A DNA stretch of 64,000 bases from CAYRWR01 sp964428015 (lineage in GTDB: Bacteria > Spirochaetota > Brevinematia > Brevinematales > CAYRWR01): NCBI GenBank assembly GCA_964428015.1, contig CAYRWR010000013.1, positions 1 to 64,000 of the forward strand, given 5' to 3'. The notes under the pieces were generated by a model. That model saw only the letters and a list, made by a program, of their open reading frames with translations, was not told where the DNA came from and searched no databases. The position numbers were made by a program, and so were the translations under genes. Shown piece by piece: positions 42,297 through 50,820 of this stretch. Position 1 is the stretch's first letter. Every line of letters starts with the position of its first letter.

Positions 42297-43186
42297 AGAT
42301 CAGGGTACCGGGAAATATCCTGCTGAGCGGAGAATACGCCGTTCTGGAACCAGGCGGTACCGGATTGGCTCTGGCCCTTAACCGGTATTTTTACCTGGAA
42401 GCTGAACCTTCTACCCAATGGGACATCACCAGCCTCTATCCCGACAGGGAAACCCGTTGGATACCGGGTTCATCCCCTTTTCTGGATAGGCTCCTGTACC
42501 GGCTGACGGCGCAATTTCCGGGTACAGGACCCCATAAGGCAATCCTGGACAGCAGGGAGCTGTATCACCGGGGACACAAGCTGGGACTGGGTTCCAGTGC
42601 CTGTACCGCCCTGTGTCTGACCACTTTGTTTATGTGCTCCCGGAACAATAAACGTCCCGGTTTGAGAAAACTAGGACAGAGCGCCATATTGGCTCATCGT
42701 TACGCCCAGGCTGGCAAGGGCAGCGGCTATGACATCCTGACCAGCCTGCATGGGGGATGGGGTATTTTCCGGGGAGGACTATCACCGGACTGGCATCCCC
42801 TGACTGGTCCTGATCTGCCTTTGTTTCTCTTGCCCGGCTCATCTGAGATTTCCAGCCAGGCGGCCATACTCAAATGGGAAGCATTCCGCAAGGAGCATCC
42901 CGGAGAGTGGAAAAAATATGTCCATGACAACCACCGCATCACCCGGCTGGCCCGACAAAAAAAATGGATGGAGTTCCTGGAGCAAGCCCGGGCCTGGGGC
43001 TTAAGCCTGGGCAGAGATGTGACCATACCGTCTGAAATTCCGGTACCACCGGGGTTTTCAGCTGAACAATGCAAAGCCGTGGGTGCCGGCAATGAGATCG
43101 GCCTGGGTGTGGGACCAGCTTTACTCCCGGAACACTCTCCGGTCATTGCGGTACATCCTGCTCCTGAAGGCCTGAAATGGCTGTAG
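42293..43186 (+). CDS. Phosphomevalonate kinase
   Basis: 297 residues. Phosphorylates mevalonate 5-phosphate. GHMP-family features: KIRVPGNILLSGEYAVLEPG at the start, the ATP loop KLGLGSSACTALC (96-108), AGKGSGYDILTSLHGGWG with a likely catalytic Asp, and a GAGNEIGLGVG region near the C-terminus. The position between decarboxylase and mevalonate kinase, as in Borrelia, supports the assignment over other GHMP kinases. ATG overlaps the previous stop by four bases. Confidence 0.9.
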   Translation: MKIRVPGNILLSGEYAVLEPGGTGLALALNRYFYLEAEPSTQWDITSLYPDRETRWIPGSSPFLDRLLYRLTAQFPGTGPHKAILDSRELYHRGHKLGLGSSACTALCLTTLFMCSRNNKRPGLRKLGQSAILAHRYAQAGKGSGYDILTSLHGGWGIFRGGLSPDWHPLTGPDLPLFLLPGSSEISSQAAILKWEAFRKEHPGEWKKYVHDNHRITRLARQKKWMEFLEQARAWGLSLGRDVTIPSEIPVPPGFSAEQCKAVGAGNEIGLGVGPALLPEHSPVIAVHPAPEGLKWL

Positions 43187-44076
43187 CTCCGGGTAAACTG
43201 ATCTTGCTGGGTGAACACAGCGCGGTCTTTGGATATCCCGCCGTGGGAATACCCCTCCCTCTCTACACCAGGGTGGACCTTTTACCCCGGATGAAGCAGG
43301 GTCTTTTTCCCGGAATGGCGCGGGAACAGGTGCCTGTCCTGCAGTCTCTGGTAGACAGCCTGCCCGGTGGTCCGGACCCGGACCGCATCAGTATTGGCAT
43401 CCGATCCGGATTACCCCCAGGTGCCGGATTGGGGTCATCCGCCGCCCTGTGTACTGCTCTGGTCAGGGCTTTTTTTCCCGGACTGGATGATCGGGGAGTC
43501 TGGGAAAGAGCTCATCGGGCGGAAAAAATTTTTCACGGCCATCCTTCCGGTATCGACACCGGCTTATCTGCTCTGGCGGGACCCCTGATCTTTCACCCCG
43601 CGCAGGGGATACTCCCCCGGATTTCTCCAGTCTCATATGGTCCCTCCTGGCTGGTAGTCTGCGCTCTGCCCCGTAGTGATTCCACCCGAAACTTAATAGC
43701 ACAAATCAAAGCCAGGCATGACAGCCGCGACCCCGTGATCCTGACGGGGCTGAGTCTATTGGGGAATAACGCGGCAACTCTGATCCAAAGAACGGGTGCA
43801 ATATCCCCACAGGTTTTCGGCGGCCTGTGTACTTCCTCCCAGGAGGTACTGGCAGGCTGGGGTCTAAGTCTGCCTGTTCTGGATGACTTTCTGGCCGAAT
43901 CCCCGCGCTGGGACGCAAGGGGGGGAAAATTCAGCGGAGCGGGAGGAGGCGGGGCTTTTTTCACGGTTTATTCCAGTCGAAAGGAAGCGGAAAACGGAAA
44001 GGCCCACACCATACAGTGGTTCGGGGAGAGGGGGGTGTCTCTTCTGATGGAGCCGTTGATATTGAGGGGAGTTTAA
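43177..44076 (+). CDS. mvk: Mevalonate kinase
   Basis: 299 residues. First ATP-dependent step on mevalonate. GHMP motifs: VAPGKLILLGEHSAVFGYPAV at residues 3-23 in part, the ATP loop PPGAGLGSSAALCTAL (80-95), the catalytic Asp127 in HPSGIDTGLS, and SGAGGGGAFFTV at the C-terminus. The ATG overlaps the previous gene by ten bases, with a weak ribosome-binding site, so translation is probably coupled. Last gene of the operon; no terminator hairpin with a T-run follows before the next promoter. Confidence 0.94.
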   Translation: MAVAPGKLILLGEHSAVFGYPAVGIPLPLYTRVDLLPRMKQGLFPGMAREQVPVLQSLVDSLPGGPDPDRISIGIRSGLPPGAGLGSSAALCTALVRAFFPGLDDRGVWERAHRAEKIFHGHPSGIDTGLSALAGPLIFHPAQGILPRISPVSYGPSWLVVCALPRSDSTRNLIAQIKARHDSRDPVILTGLSLLGNNAATLIQRTGAISPQVFGGLCTSSQEVLAGWGLSLPVLDDFLAESPRWDARGGKFSGAGGGGAFFTVYSSRKEAENGKAHTIQWFGERGVSLLMEPLILRGV

Positions 44077-44150
44077 TATGTGTCACCGGGGAGATAACTA
44101 AGTCCCCCTAGTGATCTAAATCACCGCTGTCCCTCTTCCCATTTTTCTTC

Positions 44151-44179
44151 TTGAATAAAACCTTACCGCCCCTTACAAT
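44151..44179 (+). promoter_or_regulatory. Promoter of the lipoprotein peptidase gene
   Basis: TTGAAT (44151-44156), 17-base spacer, TACAAT (44174-44179), with AGGAG upstream of the ATG at 44221. Confidence 0.65.
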
Positions 44180-44220
44180 CTCTTATCCCCTGATACAGAA
44201 ATACACCCAGGAGATTTCTT

Positions 44221-45516
44221 ATGCGCCCCACACTCTCTTTATCCCTCGCCGCCCTGTTTCTAAGTCTGACTGCCGCCTGCTCAGTCCCGCTGCGCAGTGA
44301 AGTCCTGCACCGGGACCTTCCCGGACTGACCCCTGCTGCTGAACAACTGGCTGCTCCGGTTACCAATACAGTTGACCATGAGATCGCGAGCCGCGCCGCG
44401 GGTGAGTTCCTGGCCTGGCTGGAAAAACGTTACGGCAGGCCTAAGTACCGGGAGCTCCTCTATGCCATTCAGTCCGGCAGCCTGGCGGATGCTCTGTACC
44501 GCGTCTACGGACAGAGTTTTTACCAAATTTCCTCTGATATGCTGTATCACCTGGATCAGGATTCCGGACGGGATCCTATGGCCTGGATCGATTTAGGGCC
44601 TATACGCGTCTATTATCATCCCGGAGGCCGGGCGGAGCAGGACCTGCCTCACATCCGCTACCTGGTACAGCGCTACCTGGATCAGATCCGAAAAGATGTC
44701 CTCCTGCCCCAGGGCCGCTGGCAGACCATTGAGAGCAATCTTTCCCTGATTCAGGAAAATCACATCCGCCTCTACCTTCATGACAATGCATCCCAATCCC
44801 ATATTAAAAGTATAGCGGAGACCAAACTGGGACTCTTTCTCCACAGCACCAATGGTACTATAATCCCGGAATACCAGGTAGATATGGTTTTCGAATACTA
44901 TGGCCTGCTGTCCAGCTATACTTTTGTCCATGAAATGAGCCATGCCTTGCTGGCACTGTCCCGCGGTATCCTCAGCCCCGTGACCATAAATTATAGTTTA
45001 TGGCAGCATGACCCTCGTCTGGCTGGTCTGAAAGATGACGCTTTTTTCCAGGCACTATTCCGTCTCCCCGCTTTTCAGCAGGAATTACGCACCACCCTGC
45101 AGTCCAATATCTCTCCGCTCATCTGGGCCGGCCGAACTGATGTTTGGGAAGAAGGAATGGCGGAATACCTGGTGGGGCGTTACAACCTTTTTCAGCAAGC
45201 CGGACTGATACCTGATGTAGACCGGGAGCTGGCTTTTTATCTGTCCCGCGGTACCGCTCTTACACCCCTGGATGCTTTAATAACCCGGGGCTACCGGCCC
45301 TCACCTCTCATGTCCCGCTCCAAAATCTATCAGCACTATCAACTTGGGCATTCCTTTGTCCGCTACCTGGCTGACACCTTCGGCCAGGACCGTCTGCTGG
45401 ACTTTTATTATCATTCCTGTGACACCGGAGATTTTGAGAAGTACTTCGGGCAGAGTTACTCCGCGGTAAAGCGGGATTGGGAGATGAAAGTCGGGATACA
45501 GAAGAAAAAACCCTGA
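44221..45516 (+). CDS. Lipoprotein with a gluzincin-type metallopeptidase domain
   Basis: 431 residues. Signal peptide with lipobox LTAAC (Cys 20). A zinc motif HEMSH (His237, Glu238, His241) is followed about 70 residues later by WEEGMAEYLVGRY, which offers the third ligand Glu; GHSFVRYLADTFGQDRLL near the C-terminus is typical of the peptidase-MA-like superfamily. The N-terminal half (20-200) has no family I recognise. The substrate is unknown; location is the periplasmic face of the inner membrane or the outer membrane. It is monocistronic, with its own promoter, converging with a GNAT gene eight bases away. Confidence 0.8.
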   Translation: MRPTLSLSLAALFLSLTAACSVPLRSEVLHRDLPGLTPAAEQLAAPVTNTVDHEIASRAAGEFLAWLEKRYGRPKYRELLYAIQSGSLADALYRVYGQSFYQISSDMLYHLDQDSGRDPMAWIDLGPIRVYYHPGGRAEQDLPHIRYLVQRYLDQIRKDVLLPQGRWQTIESNLSLIQENHIRLYLHDNASQSHIKSIAETKLGLFLHSTNGTIIPEYQVDMVFEYYGLLSSYTFVHEMSHALLALSRGILSPVTINYSLWQHDPRLAGLKDDAFFQALFRLPAFQQELRTTLQSNISPLIWAGRTDVWEEGMAEYLVGRYNLFQQAGLIPDVDRELAFYLSRGTALTPLDALITRGYRPSPLMSRSKIYQHYQLGHSFVRYLADTFGQDRLLDFYYHSCDTGDFEKYFGQSYSAVKRDWEMKVGIQKKKP

Positions 45517-45524
45517 TAAAAACC

Positions 45525-46031
45525 TCAGATTAACACTTTCACCATATATACCATACCTTTGTCATCCGGACTGTCTGACCCGGACCGGTAGGAATAGCCA
45601 TGCTTATAATAAAATCTATGGGCTGTGATGGAGGCGGGGATGGTGATTTTCTTCCCACCCCGTTGTCTGATAATATTCTCTCCCTTTTCCAGGAGCAGGG
45701 TGCCGATTCCACGGCAATGATATTCCGGTAAAATGAATACAGTGCGTATTACATAATCACCCTCTCCGCCCTGGCTGTCGGGTACCACCCCTAATGTCCC
45801 CACCGGAATCTTGCCATCCAGAGCTACAAGGACGATCCTGTCACGGGCATATTCCCTTATTTTCTCAGGACTGAAGGCTTGGACGTGGTTTTCGATTTCC
45901 TCAGCAGAGTAGTCCCGGCTGTTTATCTCTTTCAAATTGCGGATCACAATCTCCGACAAAGCCGGAGCATATTCATCCTGATAAGACACGACCCGTATTT
46001 TTCCGGTCTGATTGTGCTGTTCCCTTTTCAT
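45525..46031 (-). CDS. GNAT-family N-acetyltransferase
   Basis: 168 residues. Acetyl-CoA-dependent acetyltransferase fold: IRVVSYQDEYAPAL at the start, DYVIRTVFILPEYHCRGIGTLLL in part (strand 4 and the RGIGT pyrophosphate loop, about 105-125), and AHRFYYKHGYSY near the C-terminus. Substrate unknown. ATG at 46029-46031. It converges on the peptidase gene. Confidence 0.9.
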   Translation of the reverse strand: MKREQHNQTGKIRVVSYQDEYAPALSEIVIRNLKEINSRDYSAEEIENHVQAFSPEKIREYARDRIVLVALDGKIPVGTLGVVPDSQGGEGDYVIRTVFILPEYHCRGIGTLLLEKGENIIRQRGGKKITIPASITAHRFYYKHGYSYRSGSDSPDDKGMVYMVKVLI

Positions 46032-46086
46032 TTTCCGGTCTTCCCCCTGGATTGAACAGCCACACTTTATCCTGATTTTTAATTAG

Positions 46087-46455
46087 TTACAAGTTCCCGC
46101 AGTTGTAAAAAAGAAGAGTGCTTCCTGTGCGGAGAGAGGCCCTTCCTTTGAGTTTTCTCCGTCCGCCGAGCCTTTTACAGATATCCCGGATGGCCCTGAA
46201 GAGACGTCCCTTCCGGTACCGCGGCTTATCCCACTACTGACCTGGACGGGCGGTTATCTCTTCTCACCCGGTCAAAATAGCGGACTGTCACGGTACCACC
46301 TGAGGGATGGGCGTGAACCTGAGCGGGTGGGCGGTGCCGTTATCTTAACGCCTCCGGCGGGAATGGAGTTCATTCAATTTTTCACTTTAAATTCTCACAG
46401 AATGCAACATGAAGCCGATAATTCAACAACATATGTCCGGAGGTTTTTTTTATGA
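46087..46455 (+). pseudogene. Start-less coding remnant, 122 codons
   Basis: A frame open from the codon after TAG (46084-46086) to TGA 46453-46455 that reads like protein, with codon use like neighbouring genes. A Cys in KKSASC near the N-terminus looks like the end of a lipobox, and the body has TWTGGYLFSPGQNSG and ILTPPAGMEFIQFF. No ATG, GTG or TTG occurs in its first 80 codons, and no signal peptide is encoded upstream, so the 5' end appears lost. The C-terminal PPAGMEFIQ pattern weakly recalls DUF4384-type lipoprotein domains. Its TGA overlaps the ATG of the next lipoprotein by four bases, as in an operon. This fills most of the 420-base gap after 46031. Confidence 0.5.
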
Positions 46456-47141
46456 AAAATTTGATGGTGTATATCCTGCTCTTATCTATTTTTCTGAGTG
46501 GTTGTGCTTACTCTCAGAAGATTATTAATTCCACGGCTTTTTCTGTGCGGGCCTGCCTGCGGGATCGCCAGTATGACGAACATCAGAACTACACTATCGC
46601 GGTCTGGATCGATGAAGTCACCCCCCTTCGCAGTCTGGCGGACATCCAGTCCTTCCAATTCAAACTAGGAAAGTCGCTGGTTTCCACCGACAAAGATATT
46701 GCAAAAAACTGCTACACTAATCAAAACGGCGGGCTGGGTTACTTTTACCAGTACCGTATTAAAGACACTAATCAACTCCTGTCCCCGGTGGAAGTGACCC
46801 TGGTAGCTCCCGGGGTCTGTTATATCTACAATGATTTCGTCATTAGAAAAATAGTGGGGCGGCCCCTCATCAGGCAATTTGAAAAGTCCCACACTATTCT
46901 GAAAAGAGCCAAAGTCTCATTCGAATTCGAAAATTTGGAACCCGGCTATGTATACCAGTTTTCCATCTATGGAACTAATGAACTCATGGTATACAACAGG
47001 TTACTTTCCGATACCCAATCCACTCTCCCGGTTGACCTCAGGGGCTTTACTTCCGGCACCCACCTGATTGGTATCTACAAACTGGACGATCAGGTAAACA
47101 ACAATCTGATCAGCCGGGAATACAGTGTGGTTTTAGAGTGA
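46452..47141 (+). CDS. Lipoprotein of unknown function
   Basis: 229 residues. Signal peptide with lipobox LSGC (Cys 18). The mature part is mostly beta-strands; residues 155-228 (FEFENLEPGYVYQFSIYGTN) look like an Ig-like or fibronectin type III-like domain, and residues 30-130 hold a second beta region. I recognise no family. ATG 46452 has CCGGAGG eight bases upstream and overlaps the stop of the remnant at 46087..46455. Confidence 0.75.
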   Translation: MKNLMVYILLLSIFLSGCAYSQKIINSTAFSVRACLRDRQYDEHQNYTIAVWIDEVTPLRSLADIQSFQFKLGKSLVSTDKDIAKNCYTNQNGGLGYFYQYRIKDTNQLLSPVEVTLVAPGVCYIYNDFVIRKIVGRPLIRQFEKSHTILKRAKVSFEFENLEPGYVYQFSIYGTNELMVYNRLLSDTQSTLPVDLRGFTSGTHLIGIYKLDDQVNNNLISREYSVVLE

Positions 47142-47286
47142 ATCTATGTGACTCTCCCCTGGAGTCTACCTGAATATTAATTGTATATATGCTTTTTATT
47201 AAAAATCCGTTCAAACTCTTATCAGGGAATGCAACTCTTTAAAACTTCCCCGGCTTGTCATTTGCCCCCTCCTTTTCCCCCCTGAT

Positions 47287-47315
47287 TTGTGTTTTTCCCT
47301 GTTTCCGTTTACAAT
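47287..47315 (+). promoter_or_regulatory. Promoter of glycogen phosphorylase
   Basis: TTGTGT (47287-47292), 17-base spacer, TACAAT (47310-47315). The AAGGAG at 47354-47359 precedes ATG 47366. The -35 matches that of the frr promoter. Confidence 0.65.
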
Positions 47316-47365
47316 ATGTAGCTTCGCAGTATACCTATACTGCCAATACACACAAGGAGTTACGC

Positions 47366-49825
47366 ATGGCCAAGGCTACCCTGGACAAAAAACAATTAAA
47401 AACCGAGATCCTTCATCAATTAAAATTACATTATAGTAAGACCCTGGAAGAAGCCAATCCTCAGGAAATCTACGCTGCTACCACTTACGCTCTGATGGAT
47501 ACCGTATTGGATAAATGGATGGCTACCCGGGAGACCTACGACAAGAAAAAAGTAAAACAAGCCTACTATCTCTCTGCCGAGTTCCTGATGGGACGCGCCT
47601 TCGGCAATAACCTGGTCAATCTGCAGGTCCTGCCCGAAGTCTCTGAAGTGCTCAAGGAGCTCAAAGTCGATATCAATCTGATCGAAGATCAGGAATTCGA
47701 TGCCGGCTTGGGTAATGGAGGGTTGGGCCGCCTGGCTGCCTGCTTCCTGGACAGTATGGCTACCCTGGAACTCCCCGGACACGGTTACGGAATCCGTTAC
47801 CGCTACGGGATATTCGAACAGCGTATCATCAACGGTTACCAGGTGGAATATCCCGATAAATGGCTGCGCTACGGTGACCCCTGGGCTGTCAAACGTGATG
47901 ACCTGGCGGTAGAAGTCAAATTCGGAGGACGCATAGAAGTAGAAGTGGACAAAGAAGGACGTAAACACTTCCAGAGAGTGGGTGCTGAAATCATCCAGGC
48001 CATCCCCTACGATACCCCCATCATCGGTTACGGTGTGAATACCGTCAATACCCTGCGATTATGGGAGGCGGAATCTCCGGAGGAATTTGATCTCCAGATT
48101 TTTAACGAAGGGCATTACCCTCAGGCGGTGGCCAAGTCCAATACCGCCCAGGATATTTCCCGCGTACTCTATCCCAATGATAATACCAATCCCGGAAAGG
48201 AACTCCGCCTGCGTCAACAGTTCTTCTTTGTTTCAGCCTCCCTGCAGGATATCATCCGTTCCTACAAAAACCGGCACGGCAGCGACTTCTCCAAATTTTC
48301 CAGCGAGATCGCGCTGCAGCTTAATGACACTCACCCCGTAGTGGCCATACCGGAACTGATGCGCATTCTCATGGACTGGGAAAAGATGGAATGGGAAGAA
48401 GCCTGGGAAATTGTAAACCAGAGCTGCGCCTATACCAATCACACCCTTATGGCAGAAGCACTGGAAAAATGGCCCCTGGATCTGTTCAGCCGCCTGCTGC
48501 CCCGCCAGTACCAGATTATCGAAGAAATCAACCGCCGCTTCATGACTGAAGTACACAACCGCTTCCCCGGTGATTTTGAGCGCTACCGCAAGATGTCCAT
48601 TATCCATGAAGGTATGATCAATATGGCCTGGCTGGCTATTGTCGGTACCCATTCCGTGAATGGAGTGGCCGCGCTCCATACTGAACTCCTGCGCAAACAG
48701 GAACTCACTCAGTGGGACGACTACTACCCTACCAAGTTCAACAACAAGACCAACGGAGTCACACAGCGCCGCTGGCTGCTCAAATGCAATCCGGCTTTAT
48801 CCTCACTTATCACAGAAACCATTGGGGATAAATGGATCACCGACCTCAAAGATCTGAAAAAACTGGAAGCCAGTATCAAGGATAAATCCTTTGTGAAGAA
48901 ATTCCACGATATTAAACTGGCCAATAAAAAAGTTCTGGCTGATTTTATCAAGCATGAAATGGGTGTGGACATTGACCCTAATTCCATATTCGATGTCCAG
49001 ATCAAGCGTCTGCACGAATACAAACGTCAGCTTTTAAATGTCCTGCATATCATGCACCTGTATAATGAAATTAAAAAGAACCCCAAACTGGACATGCAGC
49101 CCCGCACCTTTATTTTTGGAGCAAAAGCCGCCAGCGGATACCACCGCGCAAAATTGATCATCAAACTAATCAACAATATTTCCAAAGTCATAAATAACGA
49201 TGCTTCCATAAAGGGCAAGCTTAAAGTCGTATTTCTGCCTAATTACCGGGTATCCCTGGCAGAAAAAATATTCCCCGCCAGTGAAGTCTCAGAACAAATT
49301 TCCACCGCAGGACTGGAAGCCAGCGGTACCGGAAACATGAAATTCATGCTCAACGGAGCCATCACTATCGGTACTCTGGATGGGGCTAATATCGAAATCG
49401 TAGAAGAAGCCGGAGCCAAGAATGCCTTTATCTTCGGCCTCAAAGCTGATGAGATCAATAAACTCAACCAGACCGGCACCTACAACCCCTGGGATCTGTA
49501 TCATTCTGACTCACGTATTAAAAGTGTAGTAGATCAGTTGATAGACGGTACCTATACTGGTAATGAGCGCCCCGATATCTTCCGTGAACTCTATGATGCC
49601 CTGATGCACGGTGTAGACGGGACCCGCCCTGATGTTTATTATGTTCTCCAGGATTTTGCTGATTATGCACGAGCCCAGTCAGAGGTTGATAAAGCCTACC
49701 GTGACCAGGAAAAGTGGGATGGCATGGCTATCATGAATGTAGCTAATTCGGGCAAGTTTAGTTCTGATCGTACTATAATGCAATATGCTAAAGAAATCTG
49801 GAATATCAAACCTGTAAAAATCTAA
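47366..49825 (+). CDS. glgP: Glycogen/maltodextrin phosphorylase
   Basis: 819 residues. Releases glucose 1-phosphate from alpha-1,4-glucan chains. Family landmarks: YYLSAEFLMGRAF (about 66-78), DAGLGNGGLGRLAACFLDSM in the active-site region, NGVTQRRWL, VFLPNYRVSLAE, and the PLP-binding Lys659 in GTGNMKFMLNG. Start ATG 47366 is chosen by its ribosome-binding site and by homology; an upstream in-frame ATG (47255) overlaps the promoter. Monocistronic with a strong terminator. It completes the glucan route begun by pullulanase at 1833 and the GH13 enzyme at 8833. Confidence 0.97.
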   Translation: MAKATLDKKQLKTEILHQLKLHYSKTLEEANPQEIYAATTYALMDTVLDKWMATRETYDKKKVKQAYYLSAEFLMGRAFGNNLVNLQVLPEVSEVLKELKVDINLIEDQEFDAGLGNGGLGRLAACFLDSMATLELPGHGYGIRYRYGIFEQRIINGYQVEYPDKWLRYGDPWAVKRDDLAVEVKFGGRIEVEVDKEGRKHFQRVGAEIIQAIPYDTPIIGYGVNTVNTLRLWEAESPEEFDLQIFNEGHYPQAVAKSNTAQDISRVLYPNDNTNPGKELRLRQQFFFVSASLQDIIRSYKNRHGSDFSKFSSEIALQLNDTHPVVAIPELMRILMDWEKMEWEEAWEIVNQSCAYTNHTLMAEALEKWPLDLFSRLLPRQYQIIEEINRRFMTEVHNRFPGDFERYRKMSIIHEGMINMAWLAIVGTHSVNGVAALHTELLRKQELTQWDDYYPTKFNNKTNGVTQRRWLLKCNPALSSLITETIGDKWITDLKDLKKLEASIKDKSFVKKFHDIKLANKKVLADFIKHEMGVDIDPNSIFDVQIKRLHEYKRQLLNVLHIMHLYNEIKKNPKLDMQPRTFIFGAKAASGYHRAKLIIKLINNISKVINNDASIKGKLKVVFLPNYRVSLAEKIFPASEVSEQISTAGLEASGTGNMKFMLNGAITIGTLDGANIEIVEEAGAKNAFIFGLKADEINKLNQTGTYNPWDLYHSDSRIKSVVDQLIDGTYTGNERPDIFRELYDALMHGVDGTRPDVYYVLQDFADYARAQSEVDKAYRDQEKWDGMAIMNVANSGKFSSDRTIMQYAKEIWNIKPVKI

Positions 49826-49842
49826 ACAAATAGTTCAAAGTG

Positions 49843-49877
49843 AAAACGGCGTCTGAATTACAGACGCCGTTTTTTTT
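49843..49877. terminator. Terminator shared by glgP and the convergent lipoprotein gene
   Basis: A perfect stem (AACGGCGTCTG with CAGACGCCGTT, loop AATTA). Rightward it is followed by eight or nine T; leftward by about four T, so it is strong for glgP and moderate for the minus strand. Confidence 0.93.
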
Positions 49878-49888
49878 ATCAGCTCTTT

Positions 49889-50221
49889 TTAGTTAGTCAT
49901 GGCATTGGCTTTAAAATCAACACTTAACTTTGCTGTAATGCGAGTCAGCTCTTTGTAAAAAACCAGGGCTTCTCCCGGTTTGAGTTTTTTACGTACTGCA
50001 CCGGCTTCCTGACTGAGTTTTTCAATCTTCTGTTTCAGTTCATTGGACATAGCAGAGTCTTTTTGACCTGGTGATGTCTGCTGCTTGACATGAACCAGGT
50101 ATTCATCCACCACTGTTTCATAATTCTTCAGCCAGGTTTTGCTGTCATCACTCAATTCCACCTTAGCGCAGGCTGTCATCACTAGAAATAAACTTAGACC
50201 CAGCACCATCAGTCTTTTCAT
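49889..50221 (-). CDS. Small helical lipoprotein
   Basis: 110 residues. Signal peptide with lipobox MTAC (Cys 18). The mature part is a single charged helical domain (WLKNYETVVDEYLVHVKQQ, LKQKIEKLSQEAGAVRKKL). Function unknown. ATG at 50219-50221 with AGGAGG; that site is formed by the last codons of acpS, one base away, so the pair is coupled. Confidence 0.8.
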   Translation of the reverse strand: MKRLMVLGLSLFLVMTACAKVELSDDSKTWLKNYETVVDEYLVHVKQQTSPGQKDSAMSNELKQKIEKLSQEAGAVRKKLKPGEALVFYKELTRITAKLSVDFKANAMTN

Positions 50222-50222
50222 A

Positions 50223-50612
50223 TTAACCTCCTGGATTTATATCTGGAATCTCCAGTATCACTACCGCATTGGCGACTAGCTTATTGTGAGACAGAGAGAT
50301 ATGGATGAGGGGAGATCCTGCCTGCTGCCACTGCTCCAGAGTCCCGCCATGCAGCCGAATCTCCGGTTTTCCGGTAGGGTGGTTGAATACCTCGATTTCG
50401 TGAAAAGCCAGTACCCCATAACCCAGACATTTATAATAAGCTTCTTTAGCAGCAAACCGTGCCGCCAAATGAGTAAAGGGCTCTTTATAGGTAAAGCAGT
50501 AATCCCATTCCAGAGTTGTAAACACCCTGTCCCGGAACTTCTCGCCTCTTTGCTCAAAAACCTTATGGATACGTTCGATCTCAATGATATCAGTTCCCAC
50601 TCCCAGTATCAC
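50223..50612 (-). CDS. acpS: Holo-acyl-carrier-protein synthase
   Basis: 129 residues. Transfers 4'-phosphopantetheine from CoA to apo-ACP. Signature: ILGVGTDIIEIERI with the metal-binding Asp8, RFAAKEAYYKCLG with the catalytic Glu, and HISLSHNKLVANAVVI near the end. Start is GTG 50610-50612 with AGGAGG five bases upstream. Divergent from the sigma-factor gene. Promoter at 50633-50661. Confidence 0.95.
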   Translation of the reverse strand: MILGVGTDIIEIERIHKVFEQRGEKFRDRVFTTLEWDYCFTYKEPFTHLAARFAAKEAYYKCLGYGVLAFHEIEVFNHPTGKPEIRLHGGTLEQWQQAGSPLIHISLSHNKLVANAVVILEIPDINPGG

Positions 50613-50632
50613 ACCGGCCTCCTCAATACATG

Positions 50633-50661
50633 ATTATAAGTTCTGCCCGTGGGAATTTCCA
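50633..50661 (-). promoter_or_regulatory. Promoter of acpS
   Basis: Minus-strand TGGAAA (50656-50661), 17-base spacer, TATAAT (50633-50638), about 21 bases upstream of the GTG start. Confidence 0.55.
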
Positions 50662-50752
50662 GTTTATAACCTTTTTGACAGACTGACACACTGCTCCCCT
50701 AAAACCCTAATTTCTGGGTCATATTGACACAGTAACTCAAGCCTCTAACCTT

Positions 50753-50781
50753 TTGGTGAATTTTATATCTTATTATATAGT
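50753..50781 (+). promoter_or_regulatory. Candidate sigma-70 promoter upstream of the sigma factor gene
   Basis: TTGGTG (50753-50758), 17-base spacer, TATAGT (50776-50781). A moderate vegetative promoter that could give basal expression beside the sigma-54-type element at 50804. Confidence 0.4.
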
Positions 50782-50803
50782 ATGAAATTAAAAAATATGC
50801 GCT

Positions 50804-50820
50804 TTGGCACAAGGTTTGCT
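50804..50820 (+). promoter_or_regulatory. Sigma-54 (-24/-12) promoter of a sigma-70 family gene
   Basis: TTGGCAC (50804-50810), 5 bases, TTGCT (50816-50820). The invariant GG (50806-50807) and GC (50818-50819) are ten bases apart, as required, and nearly every consensus position of TGGCAC-N5-TTGCW is met. The expected start is near 50831, leaving about 20 bases before ATG 50852, which has AGGAGG. An enhancer site for an activator was not identified upstream. Confidence 0.75.

Noticed and set aside
46414..46421. GCCGATAA, an exact FliA -10 match, upstream of the lipoprotein at 46452
   Set aside because: The nearest TAAA lies 22 bases upstream rather than 15, so the spacing does not fit; it also sits inside the coding-like remnant.
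47255..47365. N-terminal extension of glycogen phosphorylase
   Set aside because: The extra residues are unlike the family and cover a promoter; ATG 47366 has AAGGAG upstream.
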